Below, piece by piece: positions 46,699 to 56,793 of a stretch of DNA of 64,000 nt. The notes under the pieces are model-generated. The model worked only from the letters and a program-made list of their open reading frames with translations, made no database searches and was not told where the DNA came from. Origin of the DNA: Candidatus Hermodarchaeota archaeon. Lineage in GTDB: Archaea; Asgardarchaeota; Hermodarchaeia; Hermodarchaeales; Hermodarchaeaceae. Numbering within the stretch: the stretch's first letter is position 1; every line of letters begins with the position of its first letter. Location: assembly GCA_016840065.1 (NCBI GenBank), contig JAEOTB010000037.1, positions 27,670-91,669 on the forward strand. Reading direction: 5' to 3'. The position numbers were made by a program, and so were the translations under genes.

Positions 46699-48054
46699 CT
46701 ACTTCTTTACTGTTATCTTCTGTACTACTCCAACAGCCACTGTGCGACCACTATCACGAATCGCAAACCGACCCAGCTGCTTCATATCGGCAAACCGCTC
46801 TAACACAATTGGCTGCACTGGACTGAACTTGACGATAGCTGATTCACCTTGTTTGATGAAGTCTGGCTTCTCCTCCACCGTCTCGCCAGTACGAGGATCA
46901 ATCTTGCTGATAAGCTCAGTGAAAGTCGTTGCCATCTGGAGTGTGTGAGCGTGCATAACTGGTGTGTACCCAGCGGCTATGGCTCGTGGGTGATGGATTA
47001 CGATTATTTGTCCAACGAAATCTGTGATAACCTTGGGTGGGTCGCTGACATGACCCATGACATCACCACGTTGAACCTCGCCTTTTCCAATGCCACGAAC
47101 ATTGAAACCGATGTTGTCGCCCGGCTCAGCCTTCTGCATTTTCTCATGGTGCATCTCGATTGACTTGACTTCGCCCGTATGCCCAGAGGGCATGAAGATT
47201 ACTTTATCGCCAACTTTCAAAACACCAGTTTCAACTCTACCAACGGGAACAGAGCCTACGCCAGTAATGGTGTAGCAGTCCTGGATTGGTACTCGCAATG
47301 GTGCTTTGAGTGGTTTCTCTGGCTGTACGAACTTGTCAAGAGCCTGGAGCAAGGTGGGACCTTTATACCAGGGCATGTTCTCACTAGCCTTATCCAGCCC
47401 ATCTCCTGTCCAACCGCTGGTTGGGATGAAATCGACTTTGCTTGGATCGAATTGAGCACCCTGGAGCACTGAAGTGACTTCTGCCTTGATTTCCTCGTAG
47501 CGTTCTTGGCTCCAAGGAGGCGTAGAGTCGTCCATCTTGTTCACAGCAACAGCGACCTGCTCGATACCAAGGGTTCGGGCAAGGAATGCGTGCTCACGGG
47601 TCTGCCCGCCCGCACTGATTCCAGCTTCAAACTCACCCTTACGTGATGAAACGACAAGAATCGCCGCATCAGCCTGGCTGGCACCCGTAATCATGTGCAA
47701 GAATTAAGGAGCGTACCCCTCAATTATTCTTGATGAAGTCCGCGTGCCCAGGAGCGTCAATCAGCGTGAAGTAGTGTTTTTGTGTCTCGAATTTTCGAAA
47801 AGCTAGATCGATTGTTAGCCCACGTTCTCGCTCTTCCTTCAAGCGATCCATTACTTACCCCTTCATATCGTGTGATATGAAGTGTAGGCGAACTTGAACG
47901 AGGCGTCTTTCGTTTCTGATGCTAGCTTTTCTAATTTGAGCATTTCTTGTTTCGTTAGCGCACCCGTGACATATACGAGGTGGCCCATTAGCGTTGATTT
48001 ACCATGATCAACGTGACCAATGATGATCAAGTTGATGTGTGGTTTAGTAGCCAT
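46699..48054 (-). CDS. tuf: Translation elongation factor 1-alpha, three exons: 48054..47884, 47854..47727, 47695..46699
   Basis: Spliced reading: 57 codons ...ASFKFAY + 42 codons [42 protein letters not shown] + AA^C + [22 protein letters not shown]... to stop = 431 aa, uninterrupted and collinear with archaeal EF-1A. The middle exon is too short to appear in the ORF track. Confidence 0.93.
47696..47726 (-). other. Predicted 31-nt bulge-helix-bulge intron (EF-1A intron 2)
   Basis: TAATTGAGGGGTACGCTCCTTAATTCTTGCA: inner stem AATTGAGGGG/CTCCTTAATT with UACG loop, central helix CAAG/CTTG, bulges AA^T and CA^C, outer helix TCAT/ATGA. Splicing gives ATC AAG AAC ATG ATT ACG = IKNMIT. Confidence 0.93.
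47855..47883 (-). other. Predicted 29-nt bulge-helix-bulge intron (EF-1A intron 1)
   Basis: ACTTCATATCACACGATATGAAGGGGTAA: inner stem CTTCATATC/GATATGAAG, loop ACAC, central helix GCCT/GGGT (two G.U), bulges AC^A and AA^G; weak outer helix. Splicing gives TTC GCC TAC GTA ATG GAT CGC = FAYVMDR. Confidence 0.88.
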
Positions 48055-48219
48055 TTCTTAATCTGCCTCTATTATTTTTTTCAACTATTTTTGGCTTGAA
48101 CTTTTATCATACTTTATTGTTGTATGATGTCTGCTTGACATCGGTTCAAGCTTTGGTCAAGTCGCTGTGGTTGCTATAAAACTCTTTTGGCAAAGTGTTT
48201 ACTTATGTTTGTAGAGAAG

Positions 48220-51200
48220 TCAAAGTGGTAGGAGGGCTTGGAAGGGGGATAACATAGGTGCTACTGTGGCTACTAGCACGCCAAGTATTTGTCCAAGAAG
48301 ATTACGGACGATTTGACCCACTACTTGATTGAGAAGAACCTTAACCACTCCAGCAAGAGTGAGATTACAAACCATCTTCCCCACAGGGAGTAGAACGCTA
48401 TACCAGAGCCAAACCACACTATCACGAACAATTGGTGATAACACACTAAGTATCCATGTAGCTATGAGATGAGCAAAATCTGCTAGCGTAAAGAAAGGAA
48501 AGCCCAACGCTTGCAGACTTGCCCCGAAGCCGGTGATAACTAAGCTTAGTAACCCCGTCGCCGATAAACTCGTAGCAGTAATACCCAAACTAAACACTGA
48601 CCCGCTGATGTATTGGAGAACTATAGCGAAAATACTGAATACAACGCCAATAAGCCAACCATATTGTGTAAGTGTAGCGAGGAAGGTGTTGATAGTGAAT
48701 GTTAAGAATATGAAAAGCGCTGTACCGATTGCGCTGAGAATCAATGGGAGCAAGCTGCTGAATAAACTAGTAAGACCACTCCCAGTTGAAGCCGAAGAAG
48801 TGGAGGCTAAACCCCCACCAAGAGCCCGACTAGTTAAACTAACAACGGCAAAATTCTGTATCAAAACGAGAAGCGGCGCTAATGAAGTGTATCGAGCATC
48901 CATTGTATTAATGCCAAGACTTGTGAGGATACTCTGAATGGCAGTAGTGATAGTGATTGCTACTAGAAGGGCCTTCCAGCGGCTGGGATTAAGTAACTGC
49001 CGAACACGCTGTTTGATTGTGAAAAACAGGTTCTTTGCATAATCCTTCAGCCTGTCTGTTAGCTGGTCGCGAGCGCGACCTGTAAGCATCTGTATGTAAC
49101 TAGTTTCAAGAATAATTTGGGAAGGAAACTTTTGGCGCACAAACCGATCGAAAACATAGAATCTGCTGTAATATCCCCCTTTGTAGGTGTTTCCCCCACG
49201 AGAGCCGTATTGCCAGCTATTCCCTAATGTTCTATCTAGATTCTCGAAGATTGCGGGCCATCCACCAGGGTTTCCCCATCGACCTGTTTGATCTTTACCA
49301 TTGTAGATGAAGGAAAGTTTTCCCCATTCCTTGTATGTAGACCATATTTTCTCATCAATGGATAGACTTCTCACGGTTTTTCCTCTATCAATTTCCTGAT
49401 CAGATTGTAGAGGAACAGGGCAGATACGACCCACCCCAAGTACTGCACAGAAATAGATGAGGGTGTTCAAATCATCCCGAGTTACATCATCTAATCCATA
49501 ACGCCATGTTCGATCACGAGCAGAATTCTTTCTTGCCGTCCAAAACGACCACGTTAATCTATAGAGTTTATTCTCTCCAAATCCACGAGTTGTACGACGG
49601 AGCCCGTAATACTGATTCAATAGTCCTACATGTCGGTATTTGACATGAGTGGGCTCCAGTTGCATCGTCACCCCAACTGGTCCAGCAGGCGTGTTAACCA
49701 ATTGAGTACCAGTTAAAGCCAGAGTTGTCAGGCCCATTAGCGGGTCAATATGCCCTTCACGACACTCGAATTCTACGAGCCGAAGCCCACCTAACTGTGG
49801 TTCGTCTGGTTTGGGTGGCATTTCATCATTCTGTTGAGGTTTCAGAATGAACAAGTTCCATTTAGTTTTCATTACCACATCAAGACGTTGTTTCATCGAA
49901 AGTAGTACGCCTTGAATGAATGGATTTAGTTCTTGAAGTGTCGGAGGGGCTGCGATGAATAATTGATTCTGATATTTCCTCTTTACCTCTTTGACGGCTT
50001 CGGTCTGGAAAAGAGGACCTTCGTCACAAAGAATACCTCTAGGAACCCCAGCAATGCAGCTGTAAAATTCAGCAAAGAGTAGGTATTGTCCTCTAATAGT
50101 TTTAGTCGAGAAGCCCTCAATATCTCCTGGATAATGTGTGTGTATCTGGGCATTGTTTGGATTTAGTAAATCCCAAAGACACCAGAAACTCTTTCTCTTT
50201 GCTGAAACTCCAGTAAATCCAGTTCGAGTGGGAATAAGAAATGTGGGTAGTTCAATCCACCTATTACTCCATGTAGGCGCTTGGCTTGGTTTGTATCGAG
50301 CAGTAATCGTGGGATTAAGTGGAAGAATGAGAATAGCACCTTGCTGATTCTTGATATGGTTGATAAGGCTAGTATCTTGCTGGGCTAGTTCTGCAGTATC
50401 AATGTTTGAACGGTCTGGTTTGAGTATGAGAGCATTCTTGATATGGGCGACAACTGCATCTGAGTGGACTGGAAGACCATGATTCCTTCGGGCTTCTTGG
50501 AAATCAGCGTTGTCACTTATTCGATATATCACTTGGAAAGTGGAGTAGGTTTTCCCTTTGTGATGTGTGTAGGTAATGAAGTTGTCCCGGACAATTCCAA
50601 GGTTTTCTTCTTCAAAATAAACACGTTTTGTACCTTGCCCTGGAGGCGCTAACGCCATACGCTCTTCGTAAACCGCTGATGCTTGCTGCCAGTAAAGCCC
50701 CTTCGCATACCTTCCATCTCCTATGCCCGCCCAATGCCGAAAGATAAGAACTTCTGTTGTTAACTTAAGTGAGCCAATCACAGGAATAGGTGTGCTATTC
50801 AGAATCTCCTTTTCCAACCCCCTAACCTGCGAGTCAATCATCACACCCTCCTCAACAAGTGTAGCCATTGCTGGTAAAATTTCTTGGATTTGGGGAATAA
50901 GGATACCAATCTCCTTAACCGTAGTCCAGTCTAATCCCTTCATCTTGTCCAGTGTTTTCCTGATAGTTCCTTGAATTTGTTCTTTCATTATGCCTATACG
51001 GCCACACTTCAACGCTTGATCCAAGATATTGACATACGGGAAAGTCTCTAGTGTTGTTGGGTAAATGGCTTCAGCACCATAGTCGGGAGTTGTGAAAGTA
51101 CCTGAAGCTCCAGGTGGGGGAGGTGAGGTCTCATCCTCACCAAAAAGGAAAGCTTGCAGAAAAAACCCAATTACTGGCAACTCTAACAGCTTGCTTATCA

Positions 51201-54200
51201 GAAATTCAAGAGGTACGAATATGATGTTAGTTAGTGCATTTCGAACCGCTGTAATGATGCCGAATATTGCCTGTAATAGCACCATTCCTAATGTCATAAG
51301 TATCGTCTTCCCAATTTCTATTAAAACGCTCAAACACTGTGTAATGAAATCCCACGCAGGTCCTAGAATTGCCTTGGGGTCGAAAAAGCTCAATTGCCCG
51401 TCTGTCACCTTCTTGATAGCATACTGGGTAGCTAACTCGCCTACAACCTCTGGTAGACTCAAGGGTTTCCCTGAATGCCTGTTCAGAGCCTCCGCTACCC
51501 CCTTAATCACATACATAGGCTCTTCAATATAACCAGCCTCAAAAAGCAGAATAGCCTGCACACTTCTGTCATATACGACTTGCCAGCCGAATCTGTCTTC
51601 TAACCCTGCATTCAGTTTCAACAGTCGCAGTAACCCGGTCAGCTTGTAAGATGCTTCTTCCAGATTTCGTATCTTAGCATAGTGAATTAGTTCATCAAAG
51701 AGACGCTGAGCCTCCAGCCCCACCTGATTCCACGTCTCTGAACCCGCATCCTTGTACATCGACTCCGCAGTAGATAAGAGGGAATCGCGAGCTTCTTGGA
51801 TGCGTTCCTGCAAAGCAACCTCGTCCCTCAGCCTCGCAAGCTTTGCCAAGGTTTCCGCTACTTTTACCTCCACTTGTTTCTGATGGATTACGGCCAGTAT
51901 CGTGTTCTCTAGGTACTTGTCTAGAGACTCATAGCCTAAATCCCATCCCCGCACCACCACCTCTCCATAAAAGAGGAAGGTGGGCACAAACCAGCCCATA
52001 CTCAAAGACCCCTCAAAGACCTGAGTGGGAGCAAGATAGGGCTTGACACGGGACCAGTCCGCCTCCCCTACCTGATACTCTGGTGTGGTTGCAAAGGGAC
52101 TCGCCTCGACTGATAGCAGCTGCGTTGACTGGAGGGCAGACTGCAAGAACTCGTCTTCCACCAGTGGATTTGAGTCAAAACACCATCGCTGGAGGTCACC
52201 CTCACCCAAATAGTACAGATCATCGCCTAACTGTTGTTGAAGGGCTTGAAGCCGTAACATCTCTGCCAGCGATAGACGAGCCGCATCTACGGTGTGTTTT
52301 GTCGGGTCAACAGCGGTACGATAGCCCACTAAGAGGAAGCTACCTAATACTGTAGTGAGGGGTTCTACTTGGAAGGTTGATAGGTTCAAGGCTTGGAAGA
52401 ATTGTAGGAGGTCTTGGGCATAGGCATCCAAGTTGGTTTGAGCGTGGTGGTGTAATTGCTCATGGAAGGTCAGAAAAGAAATATCTCCAGGGAGGCTAGC
52501 TCCAAGCCCTGCGAACATAAAAAGCAGAAGTTTGGGATCAACAAACGCAAGACCAGCTAGGCAGATAACAATCCAGGGTCCATTCATTAGGATGTAACTA
52601 CCAATCAGTTGCTTATCGTCAAGAGAAGCAAAGACATTGAGAATTGTGGTCTTGGCCTCGGCTTCTCCTGCCTGTAGGAGTGAAGTTCCCACAAACTCAG
52701 CCCGTAGGGTCACCACACCCACAAGACTTTGGGACACCAGCCAATCTAGTGTAGCCTCTCCTTCGGCGTTGGTGTAGGCTTCGCCAAGAAGTGATGTGCC
52801 GTTTATCCCCTCAAGGAAGAAGCGGATAAGCTGATGTGCCACTGGCTGTCCAGTGCTAGTGGTTACGATTGCAGTTATTTGGGTTGTCTGTTGAGTTGTA
52901 AGATCCGCTGGAACCGACAATGTAAGTTGGGTTGTCGCCACCACACAGAACTCTATTATCTCACTGCTTGCACCAGCCGGACTCTTTGCGATGACAGTCG
53001 CCGTGTAGCTGTGCATCCCCTGTAAGGGACCGATGATACCCGATGTCATCCACACACTACCATAACAGGAGAGAGCAAAGCTTTCTGGTACACTGTTGCC
53101 ATCGGTGTCAAGCTGGACGGTGAGTGTGAGGAGGTCGTCAGGGTATGTGGCGTTCAGAGTGACCTGTACACTCAAGGTGTCTGTATCACAAATTGTCGCA
53201 TTACCATAGAGGGTAGATAGCTTTGCAGTCAAGATGGTGGGCGGATGGTTGCAGAGGGTGACACTCTGCTCTGCTTGGCAAGTTCGTAATGCCAAGTCAT
53301 ATCCAATGAGGGTGAGGATGTGGTCACCATCTGGTAACGTGCTAGTATCGAGGGTAAGGGTGTGGCTACCTGATGAGTGGAGGCGGAATAGCACTACCTC
53401 GCCATCTAATAGTAAGATTGCTTCTCTCATGTTCGCATCGGCGAGAAAGAGGGTGATTTCTACAATGCCTGTGAGGATGGTTCCTGCGGTGGGGGTGTCA
53501 ATGCGAACCACTGGGTTCTCCAAGTCCACAGTGAAGGCTTCGGTGTATTCTGCGACATTACCCGCAATGTCAGTGGCTTTGATGAGAACTGTGTGTGGAG
53601 CCGCTGTAACTGCTATTGTAAAGGTGGTCTCGTTGGTGTTCTCTGCAACACCAGAGAATATGCCATCGATGAAGAGTTCGATTGTCTCGCAATGCCTGTC
53701 TGTTACAAAGACCACCACGTCAAGCGTGGTGTTTTCGGTGAACCCTGCCTCCGTTACTGGCAGAAAGACCTCCAAGATGGGTGCTGTGCTATCTATGAGA
53801 AAAGTGACACTCCGAGCAAGAGCATTTCCTGCGCGGTCCATTGCCTGAACCAGTATTGTGTGGGAACCATCAGTGAGATTGGTTAAGGTATATTGGCGGT
53901 AACTACCATCGAGTTCAACAGCTAGGGTTCCATCGAGGTAAACAGTAAAGGTTGCAATCCCTGCGGTGGTGTCGCTGGCACTCCACTGAATACGCGGATT
54001 TACACTAGAAGTGTGAGAGTCTTCCAAGGGGGCTGTGATGGCTAGAGTCGGGGAAGTTGCGTCTGTGGTAAAGATGTTTGAGGTGCTTTGGTGATTGCCA
54101 GCCAAATCAATGGCTTCAACGGTCAAAGTGTGTATGCTCTCGGTCAAGTTGGAAAGCAGGAACATCGTGTCTACGGTGTTCGCCAATAAAACGCCGTCAA

Positions 54201-56610
54201 GGTAGACCTGATAATAGGCAATTCCCGTATTGTCAGTTCCCTCCCAAATAGCTGACAAACCAGTAGCGCTATAGTACTCACCCTCCAATGGTGATGCTAT
54301 TACGACATCGGGTAATGTGTTATCTACAACCACAATAAGGCTGTGAGTGGCTATCCAACCTACACCATCGGAGGCTATAGCAGCCAGGGTGTGGTTACCA
54401 TCACACCACTCTTGAGTATCCCAAGGAAACAGAAAGGGAGGACAGGTCGTTGTGTTGTAGAGGAGAACACCATCAACGGACAGGACAACCCACAACACAC
54501 CAGAGGGATTGATACCAAAATCATCTGCTGATACCTCCACGACAACGGTTTGGCTGAGAATTGTTCCCTCAGAGAGAAAATCCACCGTTACAATGGGTGG
54601 TGTGGCGTCAACATGAAGCGTTCGTAACAAGCTAGCCCAGTTCCCCACCCTATCTACTGCTGTGGTATTCACGGTGTATGTTCCTTCTATTGTGGGTACT
54701 GTCCATTCTTGGGTTTGTGAGCCTGTATCAGTTGTTGAGATCCTGTGATGGTAGTTATTGGGACCTGTGATGGTCAGGTTGGAAGCCGCCAACCCTGCTG
54801 GGGGATTGCCCTCATCGGTCTGCTGCCACACAAGACTACACAGTTTTCCCGCAGCAACATGAGCAGCATTGGCTGGGGCAGAGAAGGAAAGGAGGGGTGT
54901 CGTGCAATCAATCAGATAGATACCGTGAATTGTTGTTGCACCCACTTCACCAGTTTGGGGGTTTACCGCAAATGCCATCACATCGTACCAGCCCTCCAAT
55001 ACACCAGCAACAACCTCTGTCAAGTAGCCATCACCACTCCCATTTACAGGAAGATAGAGATTACCACTTGGTTGTTCATAGACTTGGGTGCCATCACAGA
55101 TAATTCGATATTTTGCAAAGGTGGGACCTGCTGCATAGGAGACAGTCACATTGAACTGATCGCCCACAGCCGCATAGGTTTGAGTCGAATCTGCTGTGAC
55201 ACTCCACCCCCCATGTGTTGCCAACCTGTTAACCGAGTTTGCGGAAAAAGTCCAAACACCTTCTGCAGGATTATTCACGAATATACTATACGACGCTTCA
55301 CTGAGCGAAACAGAGCCTGATGGGTTGTTGGGGCTAGATTGGTAATTACTCCAGCCACAGGGGAGGCTGAGCGAGAAGCTCCCCGGTTGCCACTGGGCAC
55401 CCGTAACTTGACTACTAAAGGAAATGCCCCAATCAGCAAATGAAGCACCACTGATAACGGAAAAGGTGGTGTCGGCGGTACGCTCCCAGCTAGCCTCCAT
55501 TGATTCGTGGTGATTGAACACCGTCACAGGCCAATCCGAGGCACCGCTGTCTGAGCGAGTGAAATAATATGAAGTACCAGTACCACTGGCGCAAGTATCT
55601 AAAACACTCACATGACCCTTTCCCCAGTCCACTCCATTTGACACCGCATACTGCTTGGTGGGATCCGCTTCACTTCTAAGAGCTAGGTCCAGGTCACTGG
55701 ATCGAAGCTTGTGGAGAGCCCACAGGTTAGCATAGTCAAACCGCACCGCACTCCAATGACTACTGAACAGGGTTGAAGCAGTGGTCACCCAGACATTTAG
55801 ACGAAGCTCAATGGTTGCCGCATGATCCGGTAGGGCGCTGTCAAAATGCAGGTTAACCTCATCGGTTACCCAGGTGTCCAGCGGCGAAGCCAAATCCATA
55901 TCATAGGGGGTGGCTGCTAGTACGCTATCGACGTAGATTTGGGCGCATATTCGCACCCAGTTTTTGTAGCGAAAGCCAAGGGTTAGTTGGGTGCGGTGGA
56001 GGGGGAAGAGTCCGCGTGTGTCGCTGAACCAGCCCGGCGGCACCAAGAAGCTTTGGCTGAAGTAGCCCTGACAGGTACCCTGGTAGATAATCCAGCCGAT
56101 GAGGAGGGGTGATTCGATTTCTCCGTAGGATATTCCTTCTTCACTGGCAAAGGAGATTTGGGCGATTCCATCGGTGTGGTTGGTCCAAGGAGTGCCGTGG
56201 TCGAAGTGGTAGTCGCTGAGCCATTCGCTGCGCTGCCCCCATAAATCGCCCACATAGGAGGTGAAGAAATAGTCGAAGTAGGTTCCCTCCGTGGGCGGAT
56301 CCACTTGGGGACCTATCACTTCCAGCGACGAGGCTTCGGTCATGTAGCGGTTTGTGGTGGGTGTTGTACAACCTGCTGTAATAGTGCCAGAAAGGGGTGC
56401 AGAAGACCCTGAGAAAATATCCACTCCACTTGTTGGAGGTATCAGTTGTTGTGGGTTTGGATTGGCGATTGGTAGAGTTTGCTGATGGTGAGAAGCTGAC
56501 TCCCTTAGAGGAGGAGAGTCTGTAGTGAGGTGGGGGGATTGGGGGAAGGCGCTGATGCTGCCTAGAAAGAGAAGGAGGAGCACGCAGGCGATGGAACCAT
56601 TCACCTTCAT
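48220..56610 (-). CDS. Giant (2796 aa) secreted/membrane surface-type protein with repeated Ig-like domains and C-terminal multi-TM region
   Basis: Signal peptide-like N-terminus MKVNGSIACVLLLLFLGSISA; repeats such as TDATSPTLAITAP / IDSTAPILEVFLP / VDLENPVVRIDTP with DGSHTI..A.D.AGN; hydrophobic segments centrally and at the C-terminus. Confidence 0.8.
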   Translation of the reverse strand: MKVNGSIACVLLLLFLGSISAFPQSPHLTTDSPPLRESASHHQQTLPIANPNPQQLIPPTSGVDIFSGSSAPLSGTITAGCTTPTTNRYMTEASSLEVIGPQVDPPTEGTYFDYFFTSYVGDLWGQRSEWLSDYHFDHGTPWTNHTDGIAQISFASEEGISYGEIESPLLIGWIIYQGTCQGYFSQSFLVPPGWFSDTRGLFPLHRTQLTLGFRYKNWVRICAQIYVDSVLAATPYDMDLASPLDTWVTDEVNLHFDSALPDHAATIELRLNVWVTTASTLFSSHWSAVRFDYANLWALHKLRSSDLDLALRSEADPTKQYAVSNGVDWGKGHVSVLDTCASGTGTSYYFTRSDSGASDWPVTVFNHHESMEASWERTADTTFSVISGASFADWGISFSSQVTGAQWQPGSFSLSLPCGWSNYQSSPNNPSGSVSLSEASYSIFVNNPAEGVWTFSANSVNRLATHGGWSVTADSTQTYAAVGDQFNVTVSYAAGPTFAKYRIICDGTQVYEQPSGNLYLPVNGSGDGYLTEVVAGVLEGWYDVMAFAVNPQTGEVGATTIHGIYLIDCTTPLLSFSAPANAAHVAAGKLCSLVWQQTDEGNPPAGLAASNLTITGPNNYHHRISTTDTGSQTQEWTVPTIEGTYTVNTTAVDRVGNWASLLRTLHVDATPPIVTVDFLSEGTILSQTVVVEVSADDFGINPSGVLWVVLSVDGVLLYNTTTCPPFLFPWDTQEWCDGNHTLAAIASDGVGWIATHSLIVVVDNTLPDVVIASPLEGEYYSATGLSAIWEGTDNTGIAYYQVYLDGVLLANTVDTMFLLSNLTESIHTLTVEAIDLAGNHQSTSNIFTTDATSPTLAITAPLEDSHTSSVNPRIQWSASDTTAGIATFTVYLDGTLAVELDGSYRQYTLTNLTDGSHTILVQAMDRAGNALARSVTFLIDSTAPILEVFLPVTEAGFTENTTLDVVVFVTDRHCETIELFIDGIFSGVAENTNETTFTIAVTAAPHTVLIKATDIAGNVAEYTEAFTVDLENPVVRIDTPTAGTILTGIVEITLFLADANMREAILLLDGEVVLFRLHSSGSHTLTLDTSTLPDGDHILTLIGYDLALRTCQAEQSVTLCNHPPTILTAKLSTLYGNATICDTDTLSVQVTLNATYPDDLLTLTVQLDTDGNSVPESFALSCYGSVWMTSGIIGPLQGMHSYTATVIAKSPAGASSEIIEFCVVATTQLTLSVPADLTTQQTTQITAIVTTSTGQPVAHQLIRFFLEGINGTSLLGEAYTNAEGEATLDWLVSQSLVGVVTLRAEFVGTSLLQAGEAEAKTTILNVFASLDDKQLIGSYILMNGPWIVICLAGLAFVDPKLLLFMFAGLGASLPGDISFLTFHEQLHHHAQTNLDAYAQDLLQFFQALNLSTFQVEPLTTVLGSFLLVGYRTAVDPTKHTVDAARLSLAEMLRLQALQQQLGDDLYYLGEGDLQRWCFDSNPLVEDEFLQSALQSTQLLSVEASPFATTPEYQVGEADWSRVKPYLAPTQVFEGSLSMGWFVPTFLFYGEVVVRGWDLGYESLDKYLENTILAVIHQKQVEVKVAETLAKLARLRDEVALQERIQEARDSLLSTAESMYKDAGSETWNQVGLEAQRLFDELIHYAKIRNLEEASYKLTGLLRLLKLNAGLEDRFGWQVVYDRSVQAILLFEAGYIEEPMYVIKGVAEALNRHSGKPLSLPEVVGELATQYAIKKVTDGQLSFFDPKAILGPAWDFITQCLSVLIEIGKTILMTLGMVLLQAIFGIITAVRNALTNIIFVPLEFLISKLLELPVIGFFLQAFLFGEDETSPPPPGASGTFTTPDYGAEAIYPTTLETFPYVNILDQALKCGRIGIMKEQIQGTIRKTLDKMKGLDWTTVKEIGILIPQIQEILPAMATLVEEGVMIDSQVRGLEKEILNSTPIPVIGSLKLTTEVLIFRHWAGIGDGRYAKGLYWQQASAVYEERMALAPPGQGTKRVYFEEENLGIVRDNFITYTHHKGKTYSTFQVIYRISDNADFQEARRNHGLPVHSDAVVAHIKNALILKPDRSNIDTAELAQQDTSLINHIKNQQGAILILPLNPTITARYKPSQAPTWSNRWIELPTFLIPTRTGFTGVSAKRKSFWCLWDLLNPNNAQIHTHYPGDIEGFSTKTIRGQYLLFAEFYSCIAGVPRGILCDEGPLFQTEAVKEVKRKYQNQLFIAAPPTLQELNPFIQGVLLSMKQRLDVVMKTKWNLFILKPQQNDEMPPKPDEPQLGGLRLVEFECREGHIDPLMGLTTLALTGTQLVNTPAGPVGVTMQLEPTHVKYRHVGLLNQYYGLRRTTRGFGENKLYRLTWSFWTARKNSARDRTWRYGLDDVTRDDLNTLIYFCAVLGVGRICPVPLQSDQEIDRGKTVRSLSIDEKIWSTYKEWGKLSFIYNGKDQTGRWGNPGGWPAIFENLDRTLGNSWQYGSRGGNTYKGGYYSRFYVFDRFVRQKFPSQIILETSYIQMLTGRARDQLTDRLKDYAKNLFFTIKQRVRQLLNPSRWKALLVAITITTAIQSILTSLGINTMDARYTSLAPLLVLIQNFAVVSLTSRALGGGLASTSSASTGSGLTSLFSSLLPLILSAIGTALFIFLTFTINTFLATLTQYGWLIGVVFSIFAIVLQYISGSVFSLGITATSLSATGLLSLVITGFGASLQALGFPFFTLADFAHLIATWILSVLSPIVRDSVVWLWYSVLLPVGKMVCNLTLAGVVKVLLNQVVGQIVRNLLGQILGVLVATVAPMLSPFQALLPL

Positions 56611-56793
56611 TTTAGGTACCCAGTTTGCGAGCGGATTTTAGTTCCTTTTTATGCGTTACGACCAATTCGGTCTTTACAATTCTCCCTTTTTTCCCTTCAA
56701 AAACTAAACAAGTATCGTAAATACCCCCAATGATGTGAAGGGTGAGAAGCTAGCTGGAAGGTAGATTTTTAACAATCGTTTTGAATTGACCTG

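Noticed and set aside
47701-47862. EF-1A as a pseudogene or sequencing-error frameshift
   Set aside because: The inserts are 29 and 31 nt with perfect hairpins, and removal at a fixed BHB rule gives an intact 431-aa protein. Random indels or decay would not do this, and all surrounding EF-1A motifs are intact.
51843-52355. Short plus-strand ORFs inside the giant gene, and other antisense ORFs across the window
   Set aside because: They lie opposite well-supported coding sequence, are compositionally odd and have no recognisable motifs.
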